A DNA stretch of 64,000 bases from Rhodospirillales bacterium (GTDB taxonomy: Bacteria > Pseudomonadota > Alphaproteobacteria > Micavibrionales > Micavibrionaceae), in assembly GCA_020638285.1 (NCBI GenBank), contig JACKIV010000003.1, forward strand, positions 251,468 through 315,467, given 5' to 3'. Below, piece by piece: positions 8,337 to 16,659 of this stretch (its first letter is position 1; the number at the start of each line of letters is the position of its first letter). A program made the position numbers and the translations under genes. The notes under the pieces were generated by a model. The model saw nothing but the letters and a program-made list of their open reading frames with translations, did no database searches and was not told the origin of the DNA.

Positions 8337-9581
8337 ATCGAAAAGTATAAATACAAGGCGATCAATCGCAAGGGACGGACTGTCCGCGGGGTCATTGGCG
8401 CTGCGAGTGAGGCGGATCTTTACAGCCAGCTTCAGGTCGCCGGGCTTGAGCTTGTCCAGTGTCGTCAGATGGGCGGGGGCAGCAGCGGCGTTTCTACGCT
8501 CTTGCGAAAAAAGATAAAAATCCGCGACTTGATTCAGCTTTTCATGCATATGGAACAGATGCAGAGCGCTGGCGTTCCGATGCTGGATGCGCTCGCGGAT
8601 ATTCGGGATTCGACCGATAACACCATGTTACGAGACATGATGTCCGAGATTCATCGGGATGTTTCGGAAGGATCTTCCCTGTCCGAGGCCATGCTTAAAC
8701 ATCCCAAGGTTTTCAAGCCTTTGTACATTTCTCTGGTGGCGTCGGGCGAGGAAACCGGAAACCTCACGGTGGCCTATCTCAATCTCGTCAAATTCCTCAA
8801 GTGGGTGGATTTGATGCAGTCCAAGGTCCGCAAGGCTACCCGCTATCCGATGATTGTGACCGTCGTTGTCATTTTAACCATCACCATTATGATGGGGTAT
8901 GTGGTTCCACAGATTGTTGGTTTTATTAAAAATCTCGATCAGGAGCTGCCTTTTTATACGACATCCCTGATGGCGACATCGGACTTTTTTGCCAATCCCC
9001 TGTTTCATCTGTTTGATGTTCCGGTTCCGGGTGGGGCGATCGTTCTGGCGACTCCGGTGGCTCTCTATTTTATTGTTAAATACCTGAAAAAAGTATCGGA
9101 GGCCTTTGCCTATCGTGTCGATGCGCTCTTCCTGAAGTTACCCATTATGGGGCCGTTGATTCGTAAAATCAATGTCGCGCGATTTTGCCAGACGTTTGCC
9201 GCTCTCTTTTCGAGCGGAATTGACGTGCTTAATGCCTTGCGATCGGCGCGCAATACGGTTGGAAATCTGGCGCTTTCGGATGCGCTGGAGCAGGTTCAGG
9301 TGCGGGTGCGCAGTGGCGAGCCACTCTCCGCTGCCTTTAACGCTTCGGGCGAGTTTCCGAGCATGGTTGTGCGCATGATTCGGGTGGGTGAGGAGTCCGG
9401 GAATTTGACGGTTGTGCTGGAGCAGGTGGCTGAATTTTATACGAATGATGTGGATGAGGCGGTTCAGGGGCTTATCACGATGATTGAACCTTTGCTTACT
9501 GCCGTTCTTGGGATTATGATACTGTGGATCGCTGTTGCGGTTTTTGGTCCGATTTATGCGAGTTTCGAGAATCTCGACTAG
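8337..9581 (+). CDS. pilC: Type IV pilus inner-membrane platform protein, PilC/GspF family
   Basis: The first ATG in frame (8469) is too far downstream. The same frame upstream encodes a normal PilC N-terminus (IEKYKYKAINRKGRTVRG, then SEADLYSQLQVAGLELV) that can only begin at an ATC (8337), because no ATG, GTG or TTG exists before the in-frame TAG at 8307. Either a rare start is used or one base was gained or lost near 8333-8340, which would restore a GTG at 8332. The remainder has two GspF domains (each with an E-x-G-N-L turn: EETGNLTVA, EESGNLTVV) and three membrane segments. It anchors the PilB motor in the inner membrane. Confidence 0.88.
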   Translation: MEKYKYKAINRKGRTVRGVIGAASEADLYSQLQVAGLELVQCRQMGGGSSGVSTLLRKKIKIRDLIQLFMHMEQMQSAGVPMLDALADIRDSTDNTMLRDMMSEIHRDVSEGSSLSEAMLKHPKVFKPLYISLVASGEETGNLTVAYLNLVKFLKWVDLMQSKVRKATRYPMIVTVVVILTITIMMGYVVPQIVGFIKNLDQELPFYTTSLMATSDFFANPLFHLFDVPVPGGAIVLATPVALYFIVKYLKKVSEAFAYRVDALFLKLPIMGPLIRKINVARFCQTFAALFSSGIDVLNALRSARNTVGNLALSDALEQVQVRVRSGEPLSAAFNASGEFPSMVVRMIRVGEESGNLTVVLEQVAEFYTNDVDEAVQGLITMIEPLLTAVLGIMILWIAVAVFGPIYASFENLD

Positions 9582-9599
9582 ACTTCAGGATGTTTTGAT

Positions 9600-11231
9600 A
9601 TGGCTTTTCTTTCGCCGTCCCGTACGGTTCTTCTGATTGCCGATGAAGGGCTTGGTGTCTATGTGACCACCGGAGCGGATGTTCGTCATGTCGATACTTT
9701 TCCGTGGAACACGCATGAATTTGAGGACGTTGTTTCCGAAGCCATCGTTCGATCCTGTGGGAAAAAGCCTGTCCTGATTCTTTATGATATGGTGGAGCAA
9801 CATTATCGAAAAGAAAGAATCCCGAAGGTTGCTTCTTTTGATCGTTCCCTTATTATTGACCGCAAGCTTCGCCTGACTTTTCCCAGTTTTCCGGTGCGGG
9901 CCGCGCTGGCCTTGAAGGAGTCCGGTGCCCCCGGGAAGGGGGCTGCGGCTGCTCCGGATTCAGGCGGCAAGCTCTATCTCTTCACGGCGGTTCCGGGGTC
10001 TGAGGTTCTTTCCAGGGTCATGGAAGCGGTTCAGCGGTCCATGGCCCCTGTTTCCGGTTTTGCCCTTCTTCCCGTCGAATCTTCGGATATGGTGAAGGTT
10101 TTATCGCAAAAGCTTTCCCGTAAGGCTGGCAGTGCGGCGGCGCGATGGGTTGTGTTTGTCGGTCAGCAGCGATCCGGGGGCTTGCGCCAGATTGTTACAA
10201 AAAATGGGGAGTTGGCGTTAACCCGGATGACGCCTGTTGCCGATTCTGAAGAAAATTCTGAACAATGGGCGTCTGATGTCCTTCAGGAGTTCCGGGCGAC
10301 TATGAGTTATGTCTCGCGGTTTGGTTATACGCCAGAGGATTCTCTTGATGTCATTGTGATTTCCGGGGCTTCGGCGGGTGAGAGTCTGGGGCAGAAAATT
10401 GATGTTCCCTGCCATTACACCAGTTTGACGCCTGTGGAGGCCGGGCGTCTTTTGGGGATTCGTCTGGGAGAGGAAGGCGGGCGGGAATGTGCTGAATCTC
10501 TCCATGTGGGGTGGGCCGGACGTAAGAGTCGTTTTATCCTTCCCATGAAGGCTCCGGATCTGGACCGGATTTCCTGGCCGCGGAGAGTGGCTGTTTTTGC
10601 GATGGTTCTGCTTCTTGGCAGTGCGGCGTGGCTTGCTTTTCAGGCTCTTTCCGTTGGCCAGTCCTGGCTTTCGACGCGCGGGGAGGTTTCCGTTCGGGCG
10701 GATGTTCTGGCCAAGCTGGATGCTGATTATAAAGTCGAGGTGGATCGGAAAGCGGCCATGGGCTTTGATGTGGAGCTTGTTCAGGGGACGCTTCAGGCAT
10801 ATGATCGCCTTCAAATTGAAAGTCTCCACCTTTTGCCCCTCGTTCGAGGTGTCGGGGAGGCGCTTGCGCCGAGCATGAGTATCAATGCGTTCGACGTTGC
10901 GAAGCTTGATCCCTCAAGAATAGAAGAAAATCAAGGGGATGAATATGATCCTGTGACAGGTCTCAAGGTTGTCCGTCCGGCGCAGTACGAGGCCAGATTT
11001 CAGATGAAATTTCCGCCCGGTATCAAGCCGGAAGAGGGGGTCAAGGCTGTTAATGATCTGGTCGATCGCCTCAAGCGCTACCTTCCGGGGCACGATATTT
11101 CTATTGTTCGGCAGGTTGCCAATCTCAGTTATACAGGGGCGTTTGAAGATGAAACATCGTCTTCTCCCGAGAAAAACCCGAATGCAAAAGAATATGAAGC
11201 CGAAATTCTAATCAAGGGGCCGGGAAAATGA
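9600..11231 (+). CDS. PilM-PilN-like fusion protein (GspL/MshI-type) of the pilus alignment complex
   Basis: 543 residues. Residues ~1-310 look like an actin-like cytoplasmic domain of the PilM/GspL kind (early VLLIADEGLGVYV; later DVIVISGAS and a C-terminal linker). One transmembrane segment follows at ~327-350 (VAVFAMVLLLGSAAWLAFQAL). The periplasmic part (~350-543) resembles PilN, with a helical stretch and then a ferredoxin-like segment. PilM and PilN are separate genes in most type IVa systems; here both seem to be joined in one bitopic protein, as in GspL. AGGA precedes the ATG. The next gene overlaps by 4 nt (ATGA), pointing to translational coupling. The assignment rests on topology and context more than on motifs. 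Confidence 0.7.
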   Translation: MAFLSPSRTVLLIADEGLGVYVTTGADVRHVDTFPWNTHEFEDVVSEAIVRSCGKKPVLILYDMVEQHYRKERIPKVASFDRSLIIDRKLRLTFPSFPVRAALALKESGAPGKGAAAAPDSGGKLYLFTAVPGSEVLSRVMEAVQRSMAPVSGFALLPVESSDMVKVLSQKLSRKAGSAAARWVVFVGQQRSGGLRQIVTKNGELALTRMTPVADSEENSEQWASDVLQEFRATMSYVSRFGYTPEDSLDVIVISGASAGESLGQKIDVPCHYTSLTPVEAGRLLGIRLGEEGGRECAESLHVGWAGRKSRFILPMKAPDLDRISWPRRVAVFAMVLLLGSAAWLAFQALSVGQSWLSTRGEVSVRADVLAKLDADYKVEVDRKAAMGFDVELVQGTLQAYDRLQIESLHLLPLVRGVGEALAPSMSINAFDVAKLDPSRIEENQGDEYDPVTGLKVVRPAQYEARFQMKFPPGIKPEEGVKAVNDLVDRLKRYLPGHDISIVRQVANLSYTGAFEDETSSSPEKNPNAKEYEAEILIKGPGK

Positions 11232-11887
11232 TCCAGATTCTTGGAATCAAGCGCGTTCTGATCCTTGGGATGATTGTCTGTGTGAATCTTTTTCTGGGCG
11301 CTCTTGTTTATGGCCTCCTTATGCCCCATGAGGAGCAGGCGCGCAAGGAATTGTCTTCTCTGGAGGGGCAGATTTCTTCCCGTCGTCAGGAAATTGAAGG
11401 TATTCGTGGAGAAATTGATCGGTTTGCGTCTCAGAAAGACCAGTTTGACGAGCTTCACAAAATGGGCTTTTTCAGTTCCCAAAACCGCATTCTGGCACGC
11501 GCCAAGTTTGATGAGTTGCGCGAACTTTCCAAAATACTGACGGCGAAGTATAAAATTGACAAAGCCAGCTACGAAACGAACGACCAGATTTCCAGGGCGG
11601 GGCATGTGATTTTGAAAAGCTCGGTAACCGTTGGAATCGAAGCTATCGATGATGTCGATATTTATCGGTTTTTATATCTTCTGGACACGGCTTTTCCGGG
11701 GCATGCGGCGGTTGAGTCCTTGAAAATAAATAAAAATCAGGACGTTACGCAGGCGCTTTTGCGTCAGATTGGAAATGGAATTCCGACGGCCCTTGTAAAC
11801 GGAGAACTGACTTTTGTCTGGCGCACGGTTTTGCCTGAGGATCAGGCTGGCGCCGTTATTCAATCCGACCAGAAACGGGGAATGTAG
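11228..11887 (+). CDS. PilO/GspM/MshJ-like bitopic protein
   Basis: 219 residues. One N-terminal transmembrane segment (VLILGMIVCVNLFLGALVYGLL) is followed by a coiled coil at ~35-72 (EEQARKELSSLEGQISSRRQ) and a small alpha/beta periplasmic domain. This is the layout of PilO, GspM and MshJ, which dimerise with the PilN/GspL partner to link the cytoplasmic motor to the secretin. It starts inside the stop of the PilM-PilN gene (ATGA overlap) and ends 2 nt before the next start, so it is firmly within the pilus operon. Sequence motifs are weak in this family, so position and topology carry the call. Confidence 0.72.
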   Translation: MIQILGIKRVLILGMIVCVNLFLGALVYGLLMPHEEQARKELSSLEGQISSRRQEIEGIRGEIDRFASQKDQFDELHKMGFFSSQNRILARAKFDELRELSKILTAKYKIDKASYETNDQISRAGHVILKSSVTVGIEAIDDVDIYRFLYLLDTAFPGHAAVESLKINKNQDVTQALLRQIGNGIPTALVNGELTFVWRTVLPEDQAGAVIQSDQKRGM

Positions 11888-11889
11888 CA

Positions 11890-12501
11890 ATGTCTTTTTC
11901 TCTCCCTTTCCGTTTTTGGGTCCGGGGCGTTTGCGCGTCTTTCTTCGTTGTGTTTGCCTTGTTCTCTGTTGTCGGCTTGGTTTATGCACAAGAAGCTCCT
12001 TCGTCTTCTTTGCCAAATCCTGCAGCATCTCCTGCGTCTACGCCTCCTGTCGAGGTTGCGGCTCCCGGAGGGGTCTACAGCGCATTGCCCCCGCGGGAGT
12101 GGTTGGTTGACCCGGAGCGTTTGAATTCCTTGTTTTTCAGCACATGGACGAAAACTTTGCTCGATGAAGCGCGGAGAGGCTTGAAGGCCCGGGCCCCAAC
12201 GGCCAGTGAACTTGCTGCGGGGCTTTCTTCGGGGCTGGACGTTGAGGAGAAAATTGATCCCGGCATTCGGGAAATTTCTCTTTCGGGAATTGTGTATGCG
12301 GATTCAACGGATTGGACGGTCTGGTTGAACGGTCAAAGAGTCCGGCAGGATGCGATGCCCGCGGAAATTCTGGATTTACGGGTTTTCAGGACCTATGTCG
12401 ATTTGAAATGGTTTGATGCGTACACGAATCAGGTTTTCCCGATTCGCCTGCGTCCGCATCAGCGGTTTAATCTGGATAGTCGGATTTTTCTGCCGGGATA
12501 A
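11890..12501 (+). CDS. Secreted PilP/MshK/GspC-like pilus biogenesis protein
   Basis: 203 residues. A signal or anchor segment (ASFFVVFALFSVVGLVYAQ) is followed by a Pro/Ala/Ser-rich linker (~35-60) and a C-terminal domain whose core reads ISLSGIVYADSTDWTVWLNG...LDLRVFRTYVDLKWFD. A short beta domain that begins with a G-x-V-x-x-x-x-x-W-x-V-W-L-N-G pattern is typical of the PilP/GspC homology region and of MshK, which dock onto the secretin N-domains. GGGGA lies upstream of the ATG, only 2 nt after the PilO-like stop. Function is inferred from position between PilO and the secretin. Confidence 0.6.
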   Translation: MSFSLPFRFWVRGVCASFFVVFALFSVVGLVYAQEAPSSSLPNPAASPASTPPVEVAAPGGVYSALPPREWLVDPERLNSLFFSTWTKTLLDEARRGLKARAPTASELAAGLSSGLDVEEKIDPGIREISLSGIVYADSTDWTVWLNGQRVRQDAMPAEILDLRVFRTYVDLKWFDAYTNQVFPIRLRPHQRFNLDSRIFLPG

Positions 12502-12523
12502 TACTGTCGTGTAGAGGCTCCTC

Positions 12524-13273
12524 ATGGTTTCCGATAGCTCTCCGGTTTTGCATGTTGACAGTCTTTCCGTAAATTATGGAAAGATTCGCGTGGTTCACGA
12601 TGTCAGTTTTGATGTACGTTCCGGGGAGATTTTTGGTCTGATTGGCCTTAATGGGGCAGGAAAAACATCTATTATCAAAACATTGATTGGTTTGCGAGAG
12701 CCGGAATCCGGGGCCGCAACTATTCTTGGCGGCAGAGCGGGCGACCCGAATGTTCGGCGGTCTTTGGCCTATTTGCCCGAGCGGTTTGATCCTCCATGGT
12801 TTTTGACAGGCTTTGAATTCCTCCGTTTCTCTTTGCGTCTGTATAATCGTCCTTACGATGAATCCTCTGTTTTGTCTGCAATTTCCGATCTGGCTTTGGA
12901 TCCGCAGGCCCTGCGTCGCCGGGTTCAAGTGCTTTCCAAGGGGATGCGCCAGAAACTGGGGCTTCTTGGGACGATTCTAACGGGGGCGCCCTTCCTTGTT
13001 CTTGATGAGCCGATGAGTGGACTGGATCCTTTGGCGCGTGTGCGTGTGAAGGAATCCCTTATGTTTTGTCGTGCGCAGGGGCGTACGGTTTTTTTGAGTT
13101 CCCATATTCTTTCTGATATGGCTGAGCTTTGTGATCGCGTGGCAATTCTTCATGATGGTCGGCTTGTTTTTTGTGGTATTCCATCGTCTCTTCTGGTTCA
13201 GGAATGTGCGTCGAATCTTGAGCAGGCGTTTTTGTCTGTTATCGGTGCTTCTTCTGCCCGTTTATCTGCGTGA
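12524..13273 (+). CDS. ABC transporter ATP-binding protein within the pilus cluster
   Basis: 249 residues, a complete ABC nucleotide-binding domain: Walker A GLNGAGKTS (~45-53), signature LSKGMRQKL (~138-146), Walker B PFLVLDEPMSGLDPLA and H-loop FLSSHI. The type is that of ABC-2 exporters (NatA/GldA-like). Its likely membrane partner is the permease at 19793, 6.5 kb downstream in the same transcription direction. M. xanthus pilus loci contain an ABC transporter (PilG-H-I) needed for pilus assembly, and this gene could play the PilH part; that is an inference from context. AGAGG precedes the ATG. Confidence 0.9.
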   Translation: MVSDSSPVLHVDSLSVNYGKIRVVHDVSFDVRSGEIFGLIGLNGAGKTSIIKTLIGLREPESGAATILGGRAGDPNVRRSLAYLPERFDPPWFLTGFEFLRFSLRLYNRPYDESSVLSAISDLALDPQALRRRVQVLSKGMRQKLGLLGTILTGAPFLVLDEPMSGLDPLARVRVKESLMFCRAQGRTVFLSSHILSDMAELCDRVAILHDGRLVFCGIPSSLLVQECASNLEQAFLSVIGASSARLSA

Positions 13274-13408
13274 TAAAGAAATAGGATTTTCTTTTGGTTC
13301 GCTTTCTGTTAGAATTTTCGCGGGCTGGGGGATGTTTCATTTGTTCAGGCTCCTTGGGTGTGTTATGTATTCTTCTGCCCGTGTTCAGGGATTGGGGTTG
13401 TCCGTATT

Positions 13409-14629
13409 ATGATTGTAAAAGATAATATTCCGATGGATGTTACTTTTCGGTGCGTGTCCGGTCCGGCGGCTCTCGGGGAGCCACGTGGGTGCGTTGTCCG
13501 AAAGTCGTCTTCACTCTATCTCCTTCGCAGGTATGCCGTTTTGGGCGTTCTTGTTTTTTCTTTCCTTGGAGGTTTTTTTGTTCTGGCAAATGCGCCGGAT
13601 GCTCTGGCTTTCCAATCTGCGATAGGCGTGGATTCTGTATCGATAGCATCGGATACCCCTGCGCGGATCGGTGCTTCAGAGGTGGGGGGGCGCCCTCATT
13701 CTCACTTGATCCCTGTTGCGGGAGATGTTTCTGACAAGGCGCTTCCTGTTTCGGATGTTCCTGTGGGGGCTGTTCCTTCACAGACGGTTCCTGTGAATCC
13801 TTCGGCGACGCCACCTGATGTGTCTTCCGGCGCTGCGCCCTTTCCCACGCCTTCAGGGGAGGAGGGGGCATCCGTTGGGATGGGCGTCCCTGCGTCTTCT
13901 GCTGATGAGGGGGATGATTTATACTATGATTCTCTTCCCCTGCCTCCGACGGGGACGATGGCCAAGACGGCGGGGCCACGTAAGGTGAATCCTGTTCTTG
14001 AGCCGGCTCAAAAGTTTGTGATCGTCAAGAAAGAGCATGATTCAGATGCGTTTGAGTCTTTGATTGTTTCTGCTAACAGGGCGCTTGTCCTCGGTCGGTA
14101 TGATTCGGCTCTCGATATGTTTACGCAGATGTACAAGAAAAATCCCCGCGATCCTCGGGTTCTCATGGGGCGTGCGTCTGCGCTTCAGCACCTCGGGCGC
14201 CGGGAGGCGGCTATTGGTGCGTATGATGCTCTTTTGAAAGTCGACCCTTCAAATGCCGAGGCTCAGATCAACAAGGCAGGTTTGACGGGGGTTGAGTATC
14301 CGGCTGTTGCCCTTCGGACTCTTCTGGATCTGCGTGAGAAATTCCCGGGAAATGCGGGGCTTTCGGCCCAGATAGGCTTGATGCAGGCCCGTTTGGGTAA
14401 TGATGCCGAGGCGTTTCAATATCTGGGGACGGCGGCGAGTTTGGAGCCAGGCAATGCGGAGCATATCTACAATATGGCTGTTATTGCCGACCGGATGGGG
14501 AATGCTCAAAAGGCGATTCCCTTGTACGAACAGGCGCTTCAGATGGATGGTCGTGATACGCAAGGGGAACGAATTTCCCGGGACGTTGTCTATGCCCGTC
14601 TCTCTGTCTTGCGTGCAAGTAAGAAATAG
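13409..14629 (+). CDS. TPR-repeat pilus biogenesis protein, MshN-like
   Basis: 406 residues from the ATG at 13409 (GGGG upstream; a GTG at 13358 is possible). An N-terminal membrane segment (~45-66, LGVLVFSFLGGFFVLANAP) is followed by a ~120-residue linker rich in Pro, Val, Ser and Ala, and then about four tetratricopeptide repeats at ~210-395 (NRALVLGRYDSALDMFTQMY, REAAIGAYDALLKVDPSNAEA, QKAIPLYEQALQM). MshN in MSHA loci has the same plan of one membrane segment, disordered linker and TPR, and sits next to the secretin genes. A PilF-like pilotin role is an alternative, but there is no lipobox. Confidence 0.7.
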   Translation: MIVKDNIPMDVTFRCVSGPAALGEPRGCVVRKSSSLYLLRRYAVLGVLVFSFLGGFFVLANAPDALAFQSAIGVDSVSIASDTPARIGASEVGGRPHSHLIPVAGDVSDKALPVSDVPVGAVPSQTVPVNPSATPPDVSSGAAPFPTPSGEEGASVGMGVPASSADEGDDLYYDSLPLPPTGTMAKTAGPRKVNPVLEPAQKFVIVKKEHDSDAFESLIVSANRALVLGRYDSALDMFTQMYKKNPRDPRVLMGRASALQHLGRREAAIGAYDALLKVDPSNAEAQINKAGLTGVEYPAVALRTLLDLREKFPGNAGLSAQIGLMQARLGNDAEAFQYLGTAASLEPGNAEHIYNMAVIADRMGNAQKAIPLYEQALQMDGRDTQGERISRDVVYARLSVLRASKK

Positions 14630-14637
14630 GTCCTCCT

Positions 14638-15432
14638 TTGGGCGGGGAAGCTCTTTTTTTCAAGGAAATTGATGCGGTTCTCTATCCGGGGGTCGTTCTT
14701 TTCTTGGGGTTGATTTTGGGTAGTTTTTCGACCGCCCTCATTTATCGTGTTCCGCGGGGTATATCCTGGGTTTTTGATCGGCGTCTTGATACGGCACGTT
14801 CGGCCTGTCCATCCTGTCATTCCCTTTTGAGCGTACCGGACCTCGTCCCTGTTTTTTCATGGCTTTTTCTACGGGGACGCTGTCGTCATTGCGCTGCGCC
14901 GATCGGGATCGTTTATCCTCTCTCGGAGTTTGTCTGCGTTGTCGGGTGTTTGGGAATTTTTGCGGCCTCGGGCTTTACACCTGCGGCTTTTCTGGGAATG
15001 TTTGCCGTTCCTTTTCTTGTGGCGCTTTTTGTCATTGATCTGCGTTTTATGATTCTCCCGAATCATCTCGTTTTGATTCTCGGGGTTCTGGGGATTTTGC
15101 ACGCTGGGTGGATTGGTTTTTCCGAGGGGACAGCCATGCTCCCGGTCAGTTTTCTTCTTTCGGCTGGGCTTTACTTTCTTTTGTCATGGAGTTTGCGTCT
15201 TCTGATGTCTTTTTTTCTGCGCCGTGAATCGATGGGCTGGGGAGATGTTAAGTTTTTTGCGGCGGCGGGGGCGTGGATCGGGATGGAGGCCTTGCCTCTT
15301 TTCCTGATTTTAAGCGGTGGGGTTGGAATCTTCTTGGGGTTTTTGTGGCGATATGTAAAAAATGAAAGAATTTTTCCCTTTGGGCCTGCCTTGATCCTTG
15401 CCCTTTACGCTGTCTTAATCATAAATGCATAA
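14638..15432 (+). CDS. pilD: Prepilin peptidase / N-methyltransferase
   Basis: 264 residues with about seven hydrophobic segments. It removes the leader of type IV prepilins and methylates the new N-terminus in the inner membrane. It shows the N-terminal GSF(S) motif near residue 29, the zinc-binding CPSC...CRHC pairs (~58-88), and the two catalytic aspartates in VIDLRFMILPN and GWGDVKFF. It starts with TTG (no ATG or GTG is available), preceded by AGG at 14628. It lies 8 nt after the TPR gene. As the only prepilin peptidase in the window it may also serve the type IVb pilins at 53.8-61.8 kb. Confidence 0.93.
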   Translation: MGGEALFFKEIDAVLYPGVVLFLGLILGSFSTALIYRVPRGISWVFDRRLDTARSACPSCHSLLSVPDLVPVFSWLFLRGRCRHCAAPIGIVYPLSEFVCVVGCLGIFAASGFTPAAFLGMFAVPFLVALFVIDLRFMILPNHLVLILGVLGILHAGWIGFSEGTAMLPVSFLLSAGLYFLLSWSLRLLMSFFLRRESMGWGDVKFFAAAGAWIGMEALPLFLILSGGVGIFLGFLWRYVKNERIFPFGPALILALYAVLIINA

Positions 15433-15504
15433 GGATAGAGGGGCGCGTCTTGTTCCGATCCGGAGCGGCGGGCCGCTTCGCGGTGTTCCAAAAGGAGAAA
15501 AATC

Positions 15505-16659
15505 GTGGATCTGACTGAACTTCTGGCCTTCGCGATGCAAAACAATGCCTCGGACCTTCATCTGAGTTCGGGAAATCCTCCGATCATCCGGGTTTATGGT
15601 CTGCTTCGCCGGGTTAAGTCCGATCCTTTGCGCTCGGACGATATTCGCGGGATGCTGTATTCGGTCATGACCGAGGACCAGAGGTCTGAATATGAAAAAA
15701 ATCTTGAGACGGACTTCGCGATCTCCTTCGGAGAAAAAGCCCGGTTTCGGGTCAATGCTTTTACGTCCCGCAATGGGGCCTGCGCCGTTTTCCGGACGAT
15801 TCCCTCAACGGTTCCGACGATGGATGAGTTGGAGCTTCCGGCCATTATGAAGCGCTTTGCAGAGTTGGAAAAAGGGATCGTTCTTGTAACCGGACCAACG
15901 GGGAGCGGGAAATCGACGACATTGGCCTCAATGGTCGATCATATCAACGCGACAGAGGCTTTGCACATCATTACGATTGAAGATCCGGTCGAATTTTTCC
16001 ATACATCAAAGAAGGCGCTTATTAACCACCGGGAACTTCACGCTGATACGCGCTCCTTTTCGGCGGCTTTGCGCAGCGCTCTGCGGGAAGACCCCGATGT
16101 GGTTCTGGTCGGGGAAATGCGGGATTATGAAACGATCTCTCTGGCTTTGACGGCGGCGGAAACCGGACACCTTGTCTTTGCAACCTTGCACTCCAGCTCT
16201 GCTGCCAAGACCGTGGACCGGATCATCGACGTGTTTCCGACAGGCGACAAGGAAATGGTTCGGGCGATGCTGGCCAATTCCCTTCAGGGGATTGTGGCGC
16301 AAACGCTTTTGCGTAAGGCCGATGGTTCGGGGCGGGTCGGAGCCTTTGAAATTCTCGTGGGCACAAACGCGGTTCGAAACCTGATTCGGGAGAATCAGGT
16401 GGCCCAGATCTATTCCATGATGCAGACCGGGTCGAGATATGGAATGTCAACCATGGAGGATTCTGTTCGCAGTCTTTTGGACTCAGGCATTATTGACCGG
16501 GATGAGGCACGGCGTGCCTTGTTGAAAACAACGGATGATGCCGAAGAGCCTGAACCTGTAGGACGTGGAGGCGGCGCTTCTGAAACGAAGAAGAAATCTG
16601 TTGATTCGGGGGCAGGTAAACACAAAAGCGGACCGAGTGACGAGGGGTATTCATTTTGA
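15505..16659 (+). CDS. pilT: Pilus retraction ATPase, PilT family (first paralogue)
   Basis: 384 residues. N-terminal PAS-like domain (NNASDLHLSSGNPPIIR), then a RecA-like motor with Walker A GPTGSGKST (~130-138), Asp box TIEDPVEFF, Walker B DVVLVGEMRDYETI and His box TGHLVFATLHSSSA. It depolymerises pili from the inner membrane. Its C-terminal tail (~350-384) is a Gly/Lys/Ser-rich extension unlike canonical PilT. GTG start with a strong AAAGGAG. The second paralogue overlaps its stop by 4 nt, so the two are translationally coupled. Confidence 0.93.
   Translation: MDLTELLAFAMQNNASDLHLSSGNPPIIRVYGLLRRVKSDPLRSDDIRGMLYSVMTEDQRSEYEKNLETDFAISFGEKARFRVNAFTSRNGACAVFRTIPSTVPTMDELELPAIMKRFAELEKGIVLVTGPTGSGKSTTLASMVDHINATEALHIITIEDPVEFFHTSKKALINHRELHADTRSFSAALRSALREDPDVVLVGEMRDYETISLALTAAETGHLVFATLHSSSAAKTVDRIIDVFPTGDKEMVRAMLANSLQGIVAQTLLRKADGSGRVGAFEILVGTNAVRNLIRENQVAQIYSMMQTGSRYGMSTMEDSVRSLLDSGIIDRDEARRALLKTTDDAEEPEPVGRGGGASETKKKSVDSGAGKHKSGPSDEGYSF

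Noticed and set aside
8469..9581. pilC starting at the ATG at 8469
   Set aside because: The frame upstream encodes a conserved PilC N-terminus, so the protein must begin near 8337.
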